DNA of 64,000 nt from Spirochaetae bacterium HGW-Spirochaetae-3. GTDB taxonomy: Bacteria > Spirochaetota > Spirochaetia > Treponematales > UBA12059. Position 1 is the stretch's first letter, and each line of letters opens with the position of its first letter. Location: NCBI GenBank assembly GCA_002839315.1, contig PGXV01000001.1, forward strand, positions 124,001 to 188,000, given 5' to 3'. Shown in pieces: positions 1 through 7,806 of this stretch. A model generated the notes under the pieces. It worked only from the letters and a program-made list of their open reading frames with translations, was not told the DNA's origin and made no database searches. A program made the translations under genes and the position numbers.

Positions 1-54
1 CGCCGCCGTCGCGCATAGAGCCAGCGCGACCGTCAGTATCATGCTCTTCTTCAT
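1..54 (-). CDS. N-terminus of an exported protein (partial)
   Basis: The minus strand reads ATG at 52-54 followed by an open frame to the window edge encoding MKKSMILTVALALCATAA. Two lysines followed by a hydrophobic Ala/Leu-rich core are a typical Sec signal peptide. A perfect Shine-Dalgarno AGGAGGT lies at 61-67, six bases before the start. Only 18 codons are visible, so the mature protein and its function cannot be named. Confidence 0.7.
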   Translation of the reverse strand, partial: MKKSMILTVALALCATAA

Positions 55-194
55 TCCAAGACCTCCTCTTAGATTCTAGGCGCTGGGGAAATCTCAGCAC
101 CTTCCTATGTATAATTGGTAATATAGCAAAATAAGTCAATATGTATATATAGATACTAGGATAGTCAAGCTCGCGAATCAATGAAAACAAGAGT

Positions 195-223
195 TTGACG
201 CGGTCAACGTCTTTAAGTATTGT
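195..223 (+). promoter_or_regulatory. sigma70-type promoter, possibly giving a leaderless transcript
   Basis: TTGACG (195-200), a 17-bp spacer and TATTGT (218-223) form a plausible promoter. The ATG at 232 lies only 8 nt after the -10 box, about where transcription should start, and there is no Shine-Dalgarno. The rest of 55-231 is AT-rich and presumably also carries the promoter of the leftward gene that starts at 54. Confidence 0.5.
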
Positions 224-231
224 TCATCATC

Positions 232-978
232 ATGATACTTGCCATACCTTCGGGCATTCTTAGCTATCTTTTATATTTCTATAGTATGTCCTTCGCGGGA
301 TGGCTACTTGAGACAACGTACCGATCGACCGTAGAGAGACGGTTCGTGAACGCAGGATTCCTGTCGGGCCCGTTCGTGCCGATATACGGATTCGGTTCCG
401 TGGCGATAACGCTGATCGGGCATGCCACCATGCAATTCTCGCCGCTGATCGCGTGGGCGGCCATGGCGCTATCTCCGACCGTACTCGAGTACGTCACCTC
501 ATGGTTGCTCGAACGTTTCTTCGGCATAGCGCTATGGGATTACAAAGACCAGCGGCTGAATATTCATGGACGCGTATGCTTGCGTTTCTCCCTGTACTGG
601 ATAGTCCTGTCCCCGGTATTGGTCTTCGGTATCAATCCGTTCATTTTTGCCTGGCTCGCCGCTCCCGGACCGTATATGAACCACTTTTTCGCAGGCGCGT
701 TGCTGTCCTATTTTACGGTAGACACCTGGCGGTCGGCCCGTTCCGTGTTCGATTACAAGGCGGCCCTGGCCGATATTCGCGCGCTCGTCGCGCAGGGGCG
801 ATCATTCCTGCCTTCGTTCGATACGAAGGGCTCGAAACGGATGCCCGTCGAGCTGCGACGCTTGCTCAAGCCCATAAGCGCGTTCCCGACGCTCGCACGG
901 GAATTCCGGCCTCATCTGCACGCCTTCCCTGACTGGATACGCGAGCGTATAGAGCGGAGGATGAGCCGTCCCCGTTGA
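232..978 (+). CDS. membrane protein of the putative ABC-transporter type IV (CmpB-like) family
   Basis: A 248-residue polytopic membrane protein. The N-terminal half carries the pattern of the PF06541-type family: FAGWLLETTYRS followed by NAGFLSGPFVPIYGFG, with about five hydrophobic segments up to roughly residue 165. The C-terminal third is basic and probably cytoplasmic. The family is widespread in Firmicutes and spirochaetes and has no proven substrate; the ABC label is historical. I chose the ATG at 232 over the TTG at 220 because neither has a Shine-Dalgarno and a promoter (195-223) sits just upstream of 232. The gene stands alone and is followed by a terminator. Confidence 0.7.
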   Translation: MILAIPSGILSYLLYFYSMSFAGWLLETTYRSTVERRFVNAGFLSGPFVPIYGFGSVAITLIGHATMQFSPLIAWAAMALSPTVLEYVTSWLLERFFGIALWDYKDQRLNIHGRVCLRFSLYWIVLSPVLVFGINPFIFAWLAAPGPYMNHFFAGALLSYFTVDTWRSARSVFDYKAALADIRALVAQGRSFLPSFDTKGSKRMPVELRRLLKPISAFPTLAREFRPHLHAFPDWIRERIERRMSRPR

Positions 979-1024
979 CGCTCGTCGCGGCCTAGAGGCT
1001 TCGCTTAGCTAGGTTTCCTCCTGG

Positions 1025-1057
1025 AAGGAATCGCGTCGAAGGCGCGGTTCCTTTTTT
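1025..1057 (+). terminator. rho-independent terminator
   Basis: An 11-bp stem (1025-1035 with 1043-1053, one G-U pair), a 7-nt loop and a run of six T at 1052-1057. It ends the transcript of the membrane protein gene and insulates it from the TRAP operon. Confidence 0.85.
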
Positions 1058-1059
1058 GA

Positions 1060-1088
1060 TTGACAGGTGCTTGATTCGGTCCTACCAT
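1060..1088 (+). promoter_or_regulatory. promoter of the TRAP/amine-dehydrogenase operon
   Basis: Perfect -35 TTGACA at 1060-1065, 17-bp spacer and -10-like TACCAT at 1083-1088. It lies directly after the terminator of the upstream gene and 48 bp before the start of the binding-protein gene. Confidence 0.75.
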
Positions 1089-1089
1089 T

Positions 1090-1107
1090 ACTCATCTGCT
1101 GATGAGT
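1090..1107. promoter_or_regulatory. inverted repeat at the transcription start (candidate operator)
   Basis: ACTCATC-TGCT-GATGAGT is a perfect 7-bp dyad with a 4-nt spacer that begins one base after the -10 box, so it covers the expected transcription start. A bound repressor here would block transcription. The FCD-domain regulator encoded in the same operon (5513-6271) is the natural candidate; this link is inferred from position only. Confidence 0.55.
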
Positions 1108-1136
1108 GGATCAAGATTGTTAAGGAGGACGGATGT

Positions 1137-2186
1137 ATGGAAAAGCTCAAGAGAGCGCTCGTAGTCGCGTTGGTACTCGGCGTCGCCGTCAGCGGGGCCT
1201 TCGCTAACGGCGAAAAAGAAGGCGGGGCAACCGCTGGTAGTTCCGCGGAGATGAAGTCGATGACCTATACCTGGGTCGCCGGAGGCATGGGCGGCGGTTG
1301 GTATACGGTGGCCGGCGGGTTCGCCCGTCTCGTCAGCGAGAAGGAGCCGCGGATCACGATCAAGGTGATACCGGGCGGCGGCGTCGCCAATCCCATCGCG
1401 CTCGCGCAGGGCGAAGCCGATATAGCCTGGGGCGTCGGTTATGTCGATAAGGCAGCCTATAACGGTATAGCTCCTATCTATAACCAGGCCTACAAGGGGC
1501 TTGCGTCCATAGCGGGTACGCTCTCGGTCGATTATTACCATTTCCTGGCCGCCAAGGATCAGAACGTCACGACGCTCGAGCAGTTCGTCGACAAGGTAAA
1601 GAAGGGCGAGAAGCTCAAGGTAGCGGCTCCTATGACCGGTACCTCCGAATACGTTATGACTTCGTTCGTGCTTGAGCACTACGGCGTATCGTACGACTTG
1701 ATCAAGAAGAACGGCGGAACCGTCGTGCAGGCCGTGTACGGCGATATGACGAGCCTCTTCAAGGATAGGCACGTAGACTACGCGTTCGCCTGCGTGGGCC
1801 TTCCCGGAGCGATCATGACCGAGATGGCGATGGGCCGCCCCGCGACCCTCCTCGCGCTATCAGACGAGACGCTCGATTATTGCGCCAAGACCTACGGCAC
1901 CGTCGCCAAGGCTTCCGGCTTGTGCAGGGTCCCCGGCGGCACCTACACGGGCATGCCCAACGACATCCAGACACTCTGCCATTCCACTGAAATCCTCGTC
2001 AGCCCGAAGATGCCCGACGAGGTGGTGTACATGATCACCAAGATACTCAACGAGAACAAGGCGTTCCTCGTGCAGCTCGGCGCGGGTTATAAGGTGTTCG
2101 ATCCCAAGACGACCGCCGGCTCGGTACAGGTTCCTCTTCATCCTGGTGCCGCGAAGTACTACAGGGAAGTCGGACTCCTCAAGTAA
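1137..2186 (+). CDS. TAXI family TRAP transporter solute-binding protein
   Basis: The 349-residue precursor has a Sec signal peptide (basic start, hydrophobic core, likely cleavage after AFA near residue 22) followed by the NGEKEGG-type linker common in spirochaete binding proteins. The mature part fits the TAXI class: TYTWVAGGMGGGWYTVAGG near the start, then IKVIPGGGVANPIALAQGEADIAWG. Such proteins bind small organic acids or amino acids in the periplasm and deliver them to a TRAP membrane subunit. The ATG at 1137 is preceded by AAGGAGG (1122-1128). The membrane subunit follows at 2337. The substrate is not shown by the sequence; the catabolic genes downstream suggest an amino acid. Confidence 0.9.
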   Translation: MEKLKRALVVALVLGVAVSGAFANGEKEGGATAGSSAEMKSMTYTWVAGGMGGGWYTVAGGFARLVSEKEPRITIKVIPGGGVANPIALAQGEADIAWGVGYVDKAAYNGIAPIYNQAYKGLASIAGTLSVDYYHFLAAKDQNVTTLEQFVDKVKKGEKLKVAAPMTGTSEYVMTSFVLEHYGVSYDLIKKNGGTVVQAVYGDMTSLFKDRHVDYAFACVGLPGAIMTEMAMGRPATLLALSDETLDYCAKTYGTVAKASGLCRVPGGTYTGMPNDIQTLCHSTEILVSPKMPDEVVYMITKILNENKAFLVQLGAGYKVFDPKTTAGSVQVPLHPGAAKYYREVGLLK

Positions 2187-2207
2187 CGATCGTCCTTGTC
2201 TATCACC

Positions 2208-2238
2208 GGAAGCCGCCGCGCCTGGCGCGGCGGCTTCC
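2208..2238 (+). other. strong intercistronic hairpin
   Basis: A perfect 14-bp GC-rich inverted repeat (2208-2221 with 2225-2238) with a 3-nt loop. It has no T-run, so it is probably a 3'-end stabiliser or partial attenuator that keeps binding-protein mRNA more abundant than the downstream permease message. Confidence 0.7.
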
Positions 2239-2336
2239 AACCCCCGTTATTAATCGCGTGAACGCGGATCGCCGGCATTCCTGGAATGTGCGGCTTCGCG
2301 CGGCATCTACGTACCCAATTCCACAAGGCGGAATCG

Positions 2337-4250
2337 ATGAGAAAGCTATCTGGTCCCCTTAAGACGTTCATAGCAGTCTGGTCCGCGGCGATCGCGGGCT
2401 TCTACTTATACACCGCCGTTTTCGGCATCATGCAACCGCGGATACAGCGCGGCGTGCACATGCTCTTCCTGATGCCGATGGCCTTCATACTGTTCCCGGC
2501 GACGAAGAAATCCCCGGTCGATAGGCCGACGTTCATGGACTGCGCCCTGGCTCTCGTCTCGCTGGTTCCGGCCCTGTACGTCATGCTGCTGAACGAGCCG
2601 CTCAACATGCGTATGGTCATGGTATCCTCGGTGTCGACGGTCGAGGTCGTCCTCGGCGCGCTCAATATAATCCTGGTCATAGAGGCTATCCGTCGCGTAG
2701 TGGTACCGGCGATGGCCGTGCTCGTCGGGGCTTTCTTCGCGTATACGTATATCGCTCCTCTACTGAGCGGAATATTCTATTCGCGGCCCCTGCGTTTCGC
2801 TCGCCTAGTGGAGATGAACTTCCTCACTACCGACGTAGGAATATACGGCTCGATAACGGGTATCACCGCGACCTTCGTGGCGATATTCGTCATATTCGGC
2901 TCGTTCATGGAAGGCACGAAGACCGGCGCCTTCTTCACCAACTTCGCATGCAAGGCGGCCGGGCGAGGGCCCGGCGGCCCCGCCAAGATCGCCGTCGTTA
3001 GTTCCGGGCTCTTCGGTTCGATCTCCGGCGTCGCTTCGGCGAACGTATACGCGACGGGTACCTTTACCATCCCGCTCATGAAGCGGCTAGGGTATAGGCC
3101 GCAGTTCGCCGGCGCCGTCGAGGCCGCGGCCTCGACCGGGGGCCTCATCATGCCGCCGATCATGGGAGCCGGCGCGTTCGTCATGGCCGAGATGACCGGC
3201 ATCCCGTACGGTACCATAGCGCTCGGAGCGGCCATCGCGGCGGTGCTCTACTACGTCAGCATCGCGTTCCGCGTCCATTTCATAGCGCTCAAGGAAAACC
3301 TGAAGCCGATGGACGATAGCGAGATGCTGTCGTGGAAGCAGATCATCAAGGACTCGTATCTGCTTATCCCGATGGTCATCCTGATAGCCTTCCTCATAAT
3401 CGGATACTCTCCGTTCGGAGCGTGCACCTTTAGCATCGCGGCGACCTTCCTCCTTAGTTTCTTGCGTAAGGAAACGCGACTCACGCCGAAGAAGCTGTTC
3501 AAGATATTCGAGACCTCGGGGTACAACTGCATAATGCTCGGCGTTACCTGCGCCGGCGCCGGCATGGTCGTCAGCATCGTCACCTATACGGGCCTGGCAC
3601 TGGGAATCGCAACGGCGATATCGAGCTTCTCGGGGGGATTCCTCCTGCCGGCGCTGATACTGGTAATGATAACATCGCTCATCCTCGGCATGGGCCTGCC
3701 TTGCACGCCGGCCTACATAATAGCGGCGACGATAGGCGCGCCGGCCATGTACGCGCTAGGGATCGATCCTCTGCCCGCCCATCTCTTCGTCTTCTATTTC
3801 GCTATACTCGCGGAGATAACGCCTCCCGTCTGCATCGCTTCGTATTGCGGAGCGGCCATCGCGGGATCCAAGCCAATGGCGACGGGATGGGAAGCTACGC
3901 TTCTCGGCATCATGGGCTACGTCATTCCGTTCGTATTCGTATACAACCAGGCCCTGCTGATGCAGGGGCCGGCATTGGCCGTCGTCGCGACGGCGCTTCT
4001 CATGCTCGTGGTCGCGATCATGACTTCCTCGTCGATATCCGGATTCATGTTCAAGCGGCTCCATATGATTACCAGGTTCCTGATGGGCGGCGGCGTCGTG
4101 GCACTGATTATGCTGTCCGCCAACGAGAAGCTACTGGCGCTATCCGGACCGGCGATGATCGTTATCGCGGCGTCGGGTTTCGCGCTGATCGTATTCTTCA
4201 TACGCAACTATAGGGTAAGCAAGGCATTCGTCGCGATGCACGCGGCGTGA
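2337..4250 (+). CDS. TRAP transporter permease, fused 4TM/12TM type
   Basis: A 637-residue integral membrane protein with about 16 hydrophobic segments. It corresponds to the fused small (DctQ-like) and large (DctM-like) subunits that accompany TAXI binding proteins. The DctM part shows family-like signatures: GSISGVASANVYATGTFTIPLMKR, SGGLIMPPIMGAGAF-like Gly/Pro segments around residues 260-285, and ILGMGLPCTPAYI further on. It would import the substrate of the upstream binding protein using an ion gradient. The ATG at 2337 starts a clean membrane-protein N-terminus; an upstream in-frame ATG at 2286 would add 17 atypical residues. The next operon gene starts 75 bp downstream. Confidence 0.9.
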   Translation: MRKLSGPLKTFIAVWSAAIAGFYLYTAVFGIMQPRIQRGVHMLFLMPMAFILFPATKKSPVDRPTFMDCALALVSLVPALYVMLLNEPLNMRMVMVSSVSTVEVVLGALNIILVIEAIRRVVVPAMAVLVGAFFAYTYIAPLLSGIFYSRPLRFARLVEMNFLTTDVGIYGSITGITATFVAIFVIFGSFMEGTKTGAFFTNFACKAAGRGPGGPAKIAVVSSGLFGSISGVASANVYATGTFTIPLMKRLGYRPQFAGAVEAAASTGGLIMPPIMGAGAFVMAEMTGIPYGTIALGAAIAAVLYYVSIAFRVHFIALKENLKPMDDSEMLSWKQIIKDSYLLIPMVILIAFLIIGYSPFGACTFSIAATFLLSFLRKETRLTPKKLFKIFETSGYNCIMLGVTCAGAGMVVSIVTYTGLALGIATAISSFSGGFLLPALILVMITSLILGMGLPCTPAYIIAATIGAPAMYALGIDPLPAHLFVFYFAILAEITPPVCIASYCGAAIAGSKPMATGWEATLLGIMGYVIPFVFVYNQALLMQGPALAVVATALLMLVVAIMTSSSISGFMFKRLHMITRFLMGGGVVALIMLSANEKLLALSGPAMIVIAASGFALIVFFIRNYRVSKAFVAMHAA

Positions 4251-4263
4251 TTCCGGAAACAGG

Positions 4264-4298
4264 GCGTCGTCCCGCGTACGCGCGCGGGACGCTGACGC
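4264..4298 (+). other. intercistronic hairpin
   Basis: GTCCCGCG (4269-4276) and CGCGGGAC (4283-4290) form an 8-bp stem, extended by GCGTC/GACGC at 4264-4268 and 4294-4298 with a small bulge. There is no T-run. It probably marks an RNA-processing or stability site between transporter and enzyme genes. Confidence 0.5.
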
Positions 4299-4325
4299 CT
4301 CGGTAATTTCTACTGTAAGGCAGCA

Positions 4326-5501
4326 ATGATGACTATCAAATCGGATATTGCGGTTCTAGGCGCCGGCGTCAACGGTTTGTCGACGGCCTATGAACTATGT
4401 AAGAGGGGAAAGAGCGTAACGCTCGTAGATAAGGGCGTCATGGGCGCGGGTGCCTCCGGCTCATGCGACGACATGATACTGCTTCAGTCGAAGAAGCCGG
4501 GCATCCTCCTCGAGATGGCGTTCAGGAGCCTGGAGCTGTTCAAGGGCCTGTCGACGGAGCTGCCCTGCGATATCGAGTTCGAGACCCGAGGCGGCACGAT
4601 ACTCATAGAGGATCAGGCCCAGCTGAGCGTCATGGAAGAATTCGTGGCCAGCCAGAGACGCTCTGGCCTCGACGTGGAGATAATCGGCAAGGACAGGCTC
4701 CGGCAACTCCAGCCCCACGTATCGCAGCACGTCATAGCGTCGACGTATAGCGCCGCCGACTCGCAGGTCAACCCTATGCAGCTGATGAAGGGCTACATGC
4801 TCGGCGCCCAGGCCCAGGGCATGCGCTATATAAGCAGGGCGGCGCCGGAGGAGATAGCGCGAGAGGGCGGCCATTGGCTGCTCAGGCTATCGAACGGCGA
4901 TAGCCTCGAGGCGGGCATCGTCGTAAACGCGACGGGCGCCTACGCCAATTCGGTGTGCGGGCTCCTCGGATTCGAGTTGCCGATAAAGCCGCGCAAGGGC
5001 CAGGTGCTCGTGACCGAACAGCTCCCGCCGCTCGGCGAGACGAACGTGTGGAGCGCCCAGTACATCGTCTCGAAGCTGAAGCCCGAACTGACGGCCGCCA
5101 GTACCGGACTGGCGGCGCGCTACGGTCTAGGCTTCGCGTTCACGGGTACCCATAACGGTAATTACCTCATAGGCAGCACGCGCGAGGACGCCGGCTTCGA
5201 CAAAGAAACCAAGCCAGACGCGCTCGAGTTGATCGCGGCTCAAGCCAGGAGATTCTTCCCCGTGATAGCGGAGGCGCACGTGATCCGTAGCTTCGCCGGG
5301 CTCAGGCCCTCCACCTTCGATGGCATGCCGTTCCTGGGAGAGGTGCCGGGGCACGAAGGATTCTTCATGGCCGCGGGGCATGAAGGGGACGGCATAGCGC
5401 TAGCGCCGATTACCGGCCGCTTTATCGCGGATCTGGTGTGCGGGACCAAGCCCGAATTCGATACGGCTCCGTTCCGGGTGGAAAGAGCCCTGAAGGCCTG
5501 A
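4326..5501 (+). CDS. FAD-dependent amine/D-amino acid oxidoreductase (DAO family, SoxB/HcnC/LhpB-like)
   Basis: 391 residues. An N-terminal Rossmann motif (VLGAGVNGLSTAYEL, then E/D-type end of strand two VDKGVMGAGAS) binds FAD, and the C-terminal part has the DAO-family IRSFAGLRPSTFDGMPFLG and AAGHEGDGIALAP elements that close the flavin site. Relatives oxidise secondary amines or D-amino acids (sarcosine, proline, D-hydroxyproline). Here it is probably the catalytic subunit of a heteromeric dehydrogenase whose other parts are encoded at 6268, 7465, 7793 and 8887. A TAAGG Shine-Dalgarno lies five bases before the ATG; a second ATG follows immediately. Which substrate is oxidised cannot be read from sequence. 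Confidence 0.85.
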   Translation: MMTIKSDIAVLGAGVNGLSTAYELCKRGKSVTLVDKGVMGAGASGSCDDMILLQSKKPGILLEMAFRSLELFKGLSTELPCDIEFETRGGTILIEDQAQLSVMEEFVASQRRSGLDVEIIGKDRLRQLQPHVSQHVIASTYSAADSQVNPMQLMKGYMLGAQAQGMRYISRAAPEEIAREGGHWLLRLSNGDSLEAGIVVNATGAYANSVCGLLGFELPIKPRKGQVLVTEQLPPLGETNVWSAQYIVSKLKPELTAASTGLAARYGLGFAFTGTHNGNYLIGSTREDAGFDKETKPDALELIAAQARRFFPVIAEAHVIRSFAGLRPSTFDGMPFLGEVPGHEGFFMAAGHEGDGIALAPITGRFIADLVCGTKPEFDTAPFRVERALKA

Positions 5502-5512
5502 GGAAGGACGAC

Positions 5513-6271
5513 ATGGAATCCAGACTTGACGAACTGGACATCATCGTCCTCGAGTGCATACGGGACTCCGGGGACCCGATGGGGTCGTGGGCGATCGTAG
5601 ACCGTCTCGAGGCGCTGGGACACAAGGTCAGCTCGGCCTCGATAGGCCGGATGCTCTACCGTTTCGAGCGGCTCGGCTTCGTGATGGGGCAGGGAAATCG
5701 CGGCAGGACCATAACCCCGCTTGGGTACCGGGCTATAGACCTGTCGAAGGCCCGGCATACTATCGATTCGCACCGTAAGCGCCTGGAGAGCCTCATCAAT
5801 AGCTCCATCCTCGAGGAGTACGTGATGGTGCTACAGGCGAGGCGCGCCATAGAGAGGGAAACCGCGCGGCTCGCCGCCGAGAATATTACCGAGGCGCAGG
5901 AACGCGAGCTAGAGCGGCTGCTCGAGGAGCAGGAAGAGAAGGCCAGGCGGGGCGAAAGCATCGCGGACGTCGATATCGCCTTCCATCGCGGGATAGCCAA
6001 GGCGTCGCATAATAACGCGCTCCAGGCCCTGTACGAGATACTGTCGACGATGCGGCAGCAGTCCGAGATGTTCGAGTTCCTCCGTAGCCAGGTGGACTCT
6101 ACGTACCGCCAGGCGCATCGATCCATCCTGAAGGCGATAGCGGCCCACGATCCCGACGACGCGGAGCGCTGCATCATCCTGCACATGGATTCCCTGATCG
6201 GCGACGTGACGAAATACTGGGACTTATATACAGACGGCGGGGCGACGGACCCGGACGAAGCAGGAGTATGA
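5513..6271 (+). CDS. FCD-domain transcriptional regulator with atypical winged-helix N-terminus
   Basis: 252 residues. The C-terminal part (about 85-245) is an FCD ligand-binding domain: it has the DVDIAFHRGIA segment with Asp and His metal ligands, then AHRSILKAIAAHDPDDAER and LHMDSL supplying further His residues. The N-terminal ~75 residues form a winged helix (ILECIRDSGDPMGSWAIVDR, SSASIGRMLYRFERLGFV) but lack the usual GntR pattern and look more like an HTH_12/NrpR-type wing. It likely senses the pathway substrate or an acid intermediate and controls this operon, perhaps at the dyad 1090-1107. The ATG at 5513 has AGGAAGGA upstream. Its stop overlaps the next start (ATGA). Confidence 0.8.
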   Translation: MESRLDELDIIVLECIRDSGDPMGSWAIVDRLEALGHKVSSASIGRMLYRFERLGFVMGQGNRGRTITPLGYRAIDLSKARHTIDSHRKRLESLINSSILEEYVMVLQARRAIERETARLAAENITEAQERELERLLEEQEEKARRGESIADVDIAFHRGIAKASHNNALQALYEILSTMRQQSEMFEFLRSQVDSTYRQAHRSILKAIAAHDPDDAERCIILHMDSLIGDVTKYWDLYTDGGATDPDEAGV

Positions 6272-6576
6272 AGATGAATTCCGACGATGAACGGTATATA
6301 TGCCGTTGCGAAGAGGTGACCGAGAAGGAAATACGGGAAGCCGTGCGCGCGGGAGCGCGAACGGTCACGGAGGTCAAGCGCTGGACCAGGGCGGGCATGG
6401 GCATCTGCCAGGGCCGGTCATGCAAGCGCCTCGTGGAGCGTATCCTGGCCGAGGAGCTTGGCGTGAGCCCGGCTGAACTCGAGCCTTCGACGGTACGGCC
6501 TCCGATTAGGCCGGTTTCGATATCGGCCATCAACATGGAAGAAACGCGCGAACGTAACGATAGAGAGGAAGGTTGA
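6268..6576 (+). CDS. BFD-like [2Fe-2S]-binding protein
   Basis: 102 residues. The first 60 carry the BFD-type four-cysteine motif: ICRCEEV (Cys-x-Cys) and later GICQGRSC (Cys-x4-Cys), which ligate a [2Fe-2S] cluster. In large sarcosine oxidase alpha-type proteins this domain is fused behind the FAD/NAD domain; here it is a free subunit. The C-terminal 40 residues are Pro- and Glu-rich and probably flexible. It overlaps the regulator stop by 4 bp, indicating translational coupling. It probably passes electrons between flavin subunits of the dehydrogenase. Confidence 0.85.
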   Translation: MKMNSDDERYICRCEEVTEKEIREAVRAGARTVTEVKRWTRAGMGICQGRSCKRLVERILAEELGVSPAELEPSTVRPPIRPVSISAINMEETRERNDREEG

Positions 6577-6577
6577 T

Positions 6578-7450
6578 ATGGATTTCGGAAGGTTGATTGT
6601 CGCGATGGCGACTCCGTTCGACGATACGATGGAACTGGACGCGAAGAAGGCCGGTGAACTCGCGAGGATGCTGGTAGGCGAGGGCGTCGAATGCCTCGTC
6701 GTCAGCGGGACGACGGGGGAATCCCCGACCCTGAGCCGCGAAGAGAAGATCGCCTTGATAAAGGCGACCAAGGCGGCCGTGAGCGTACCGATCATCGCGA
6801 ACGTAGGGACGAACGATACCAGAGCATCCATAGCGAACGCGCGGGACGCCGAAGCGGCCGGAGCCGACGGGATACTGCTCGTCGCGCCATATTACAACAA
6901 GCCCGACCAAGGGATGCTGTACGACCATTTCAAGGCGATAGCCGAATCGGTCGGCATACCCTCGATGCTGTACAACGTCCCCGGCCGTACCGGTATATCG
7001 ATTCGCCCGGAAACCGTCGTCAAGCTTTCGCTTGACGTACCGAGCATAATCGCTATCAAGGACGCGTCGGGGGATCTCGAGGCCCTGACCGTGATAGTGA
7101 ACGAGGCCGGCAAGGGATTTAAGGTCTATACCGGCGAGGACGCCCTGACGCTGCCCAGCCTCGCTTGCGGCGCATACGGCGTCGTCAGCGTCGCGGGCCA
7201 CGTCGTCGCGCCGCAGATGAAGGCGATGATAGCGGCGTACCTTCGGGGCGACGTCGCCGAGGCCGCCCGCCTTCACGGAAAGCTGCGGGACATAAACCGC
7301 GCCCTGTTCCTCCAGCCCAATCCCGTGCCGCTCAAGAAGGCCTTGGCCCTCAGGGGCTTCGCCGTCGGAAGCCTGCGACCTCCGCTCAAGAACGCTTCCG
7401 CCGAGGTCACGCTCCAGCTCGAGAAGGCCCTCGCCGGCCTCAAGTCGTGA
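6578..7450 (+). CDS. DapA-family (class I aldolase-like) lyase/deaminase; candidate 1-pyrroline-4-hydroxy-2-carboxylate deaminase
   Basis: 290 residues with a full DapA-type TIM barrel: GTTGESPTLS for carboxylate binding, APYYNKP, the LYNVPGRTGI tyrosine/arginine segment, the Schiff-base lysine in AIKDASGD and GVVSVAGH near the end of the barrel. By sequence alone it would be called 4-hydroxy-tetrahydrodipicolinate synthase. No lysine biosynthesis genes are nearby, and it sits between subunits of an amine dehydrogenase, exactly as the DapA-family deaminase of the D-hydroxyproline route does. It could therefore convert the cyclic imine formed by the dehydrogenase to an open-chain oxo acid. GAGGAAGG precedes the ATG. 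Family certain, substrate inferred. Confidence 0.8.
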   Translation: MDFGRLIVAMATPFDDTMELDAKKAGELARMLVGEGVECLVVSGTTGESPTLSREEKIALIKATKAAVSVPIIANVGTNDTRASIANARDAEAAGADGILLVAPYYNKPDQGMLYDHFKAIAESVGIPSMLYNVPGRTGISIRPETVVKLSLDVPSIIAIKDASGDLEALTVIVNEAGKGFKVYTGEDALTLPSLACGAYGVVSVAGHVVAPQMKAMIAAYLRGDVAEAARLHGKLRDINRALFLQPNPVPLKKALALRGFAVGSLRPPLKNASAEVTLQLEKALAGLKS

Positions 7451-7464
7451 ACGGAGTCGGCGAA

Positions 7465-7806
7465 ATGGAACGAACGAATCGCGTTGCGGACCACGTCGTG
7501 CTCGGGCCGGCGCCCGAGGTCGAGGAAGTCTGCATCTACCTGGACGGAAAGCCGATCCCGGCCAAGAAGGGCGAACCGGTGATGTCCGCCCTCGTCGCCG
7601 CCGGAGTCACCGTATTCAGGCATACGGCCAAGGGATCGCCTCGCCGCATGTTCTGCGGCATCGGCCGCTGTACGGACTGCGTCATGAAGGTCGACGGCGT
7701 ACCGGGCGTGCGTACCTGCGTAACGCGGGTACGCGACGGAATGCGCGTCGAGAGGCAAGAAGGCAAGGGCAGTTGGGCAGAGGAGGCGGCGGATGGAAAA
7801 GCATAA
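7465..7806 (+). CDS. (2Fe-2S)-binding ferredoxin-like subunit (SoxA N-terminal/HcnA type)
   Basis: 113 residues. The core matches Fer2_4: VCIYLDGKPIPAKKGEPVM, then the cysteine motif MFCGIGRCTDC and a fourth Cys in VRTCVTRV. This equals the first domain of sarcosine oxidase alpha and the small subunit of hydrogen-cyanide synthase or hydroxyproline dehydrogenase complexes. The ATG at 7465 is preceded by GGAG (7453-7456); a GTG at 7447 overlapping the upstream stop (GTGA) is a possible alternative start. The gene overlaps the next one by 14 bp. Confidence 0.85.
   Translation: MERTNRVADHVVLGPAPEVEEVCIYLDGKPIPAKKGEPVMSALVAAGVTVFRHTAKGSPRRMFCGIGRCTDCVMKVDGVPGVRTCVTRVRDGMRVERQEGKGSWAEEAADGKA

Noticed and set aside
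6578-7450. Firm call as lysine-pathway dapA
   Set aside because: The sequence would allow it, but no lysine genes are nearby and the gene is embedded in an amine dehydrogenase operon, so the substrate is left open.
7165-7464. Long upstream extension of the (2Fe-2S) subunit reading frame
   Set aside because: The frame is open back to 7165 but overlaps the DapA-family gene completely and is Arg/Pro-rich shadow sequence; the ATG at 7465 with GGAG is the real start.
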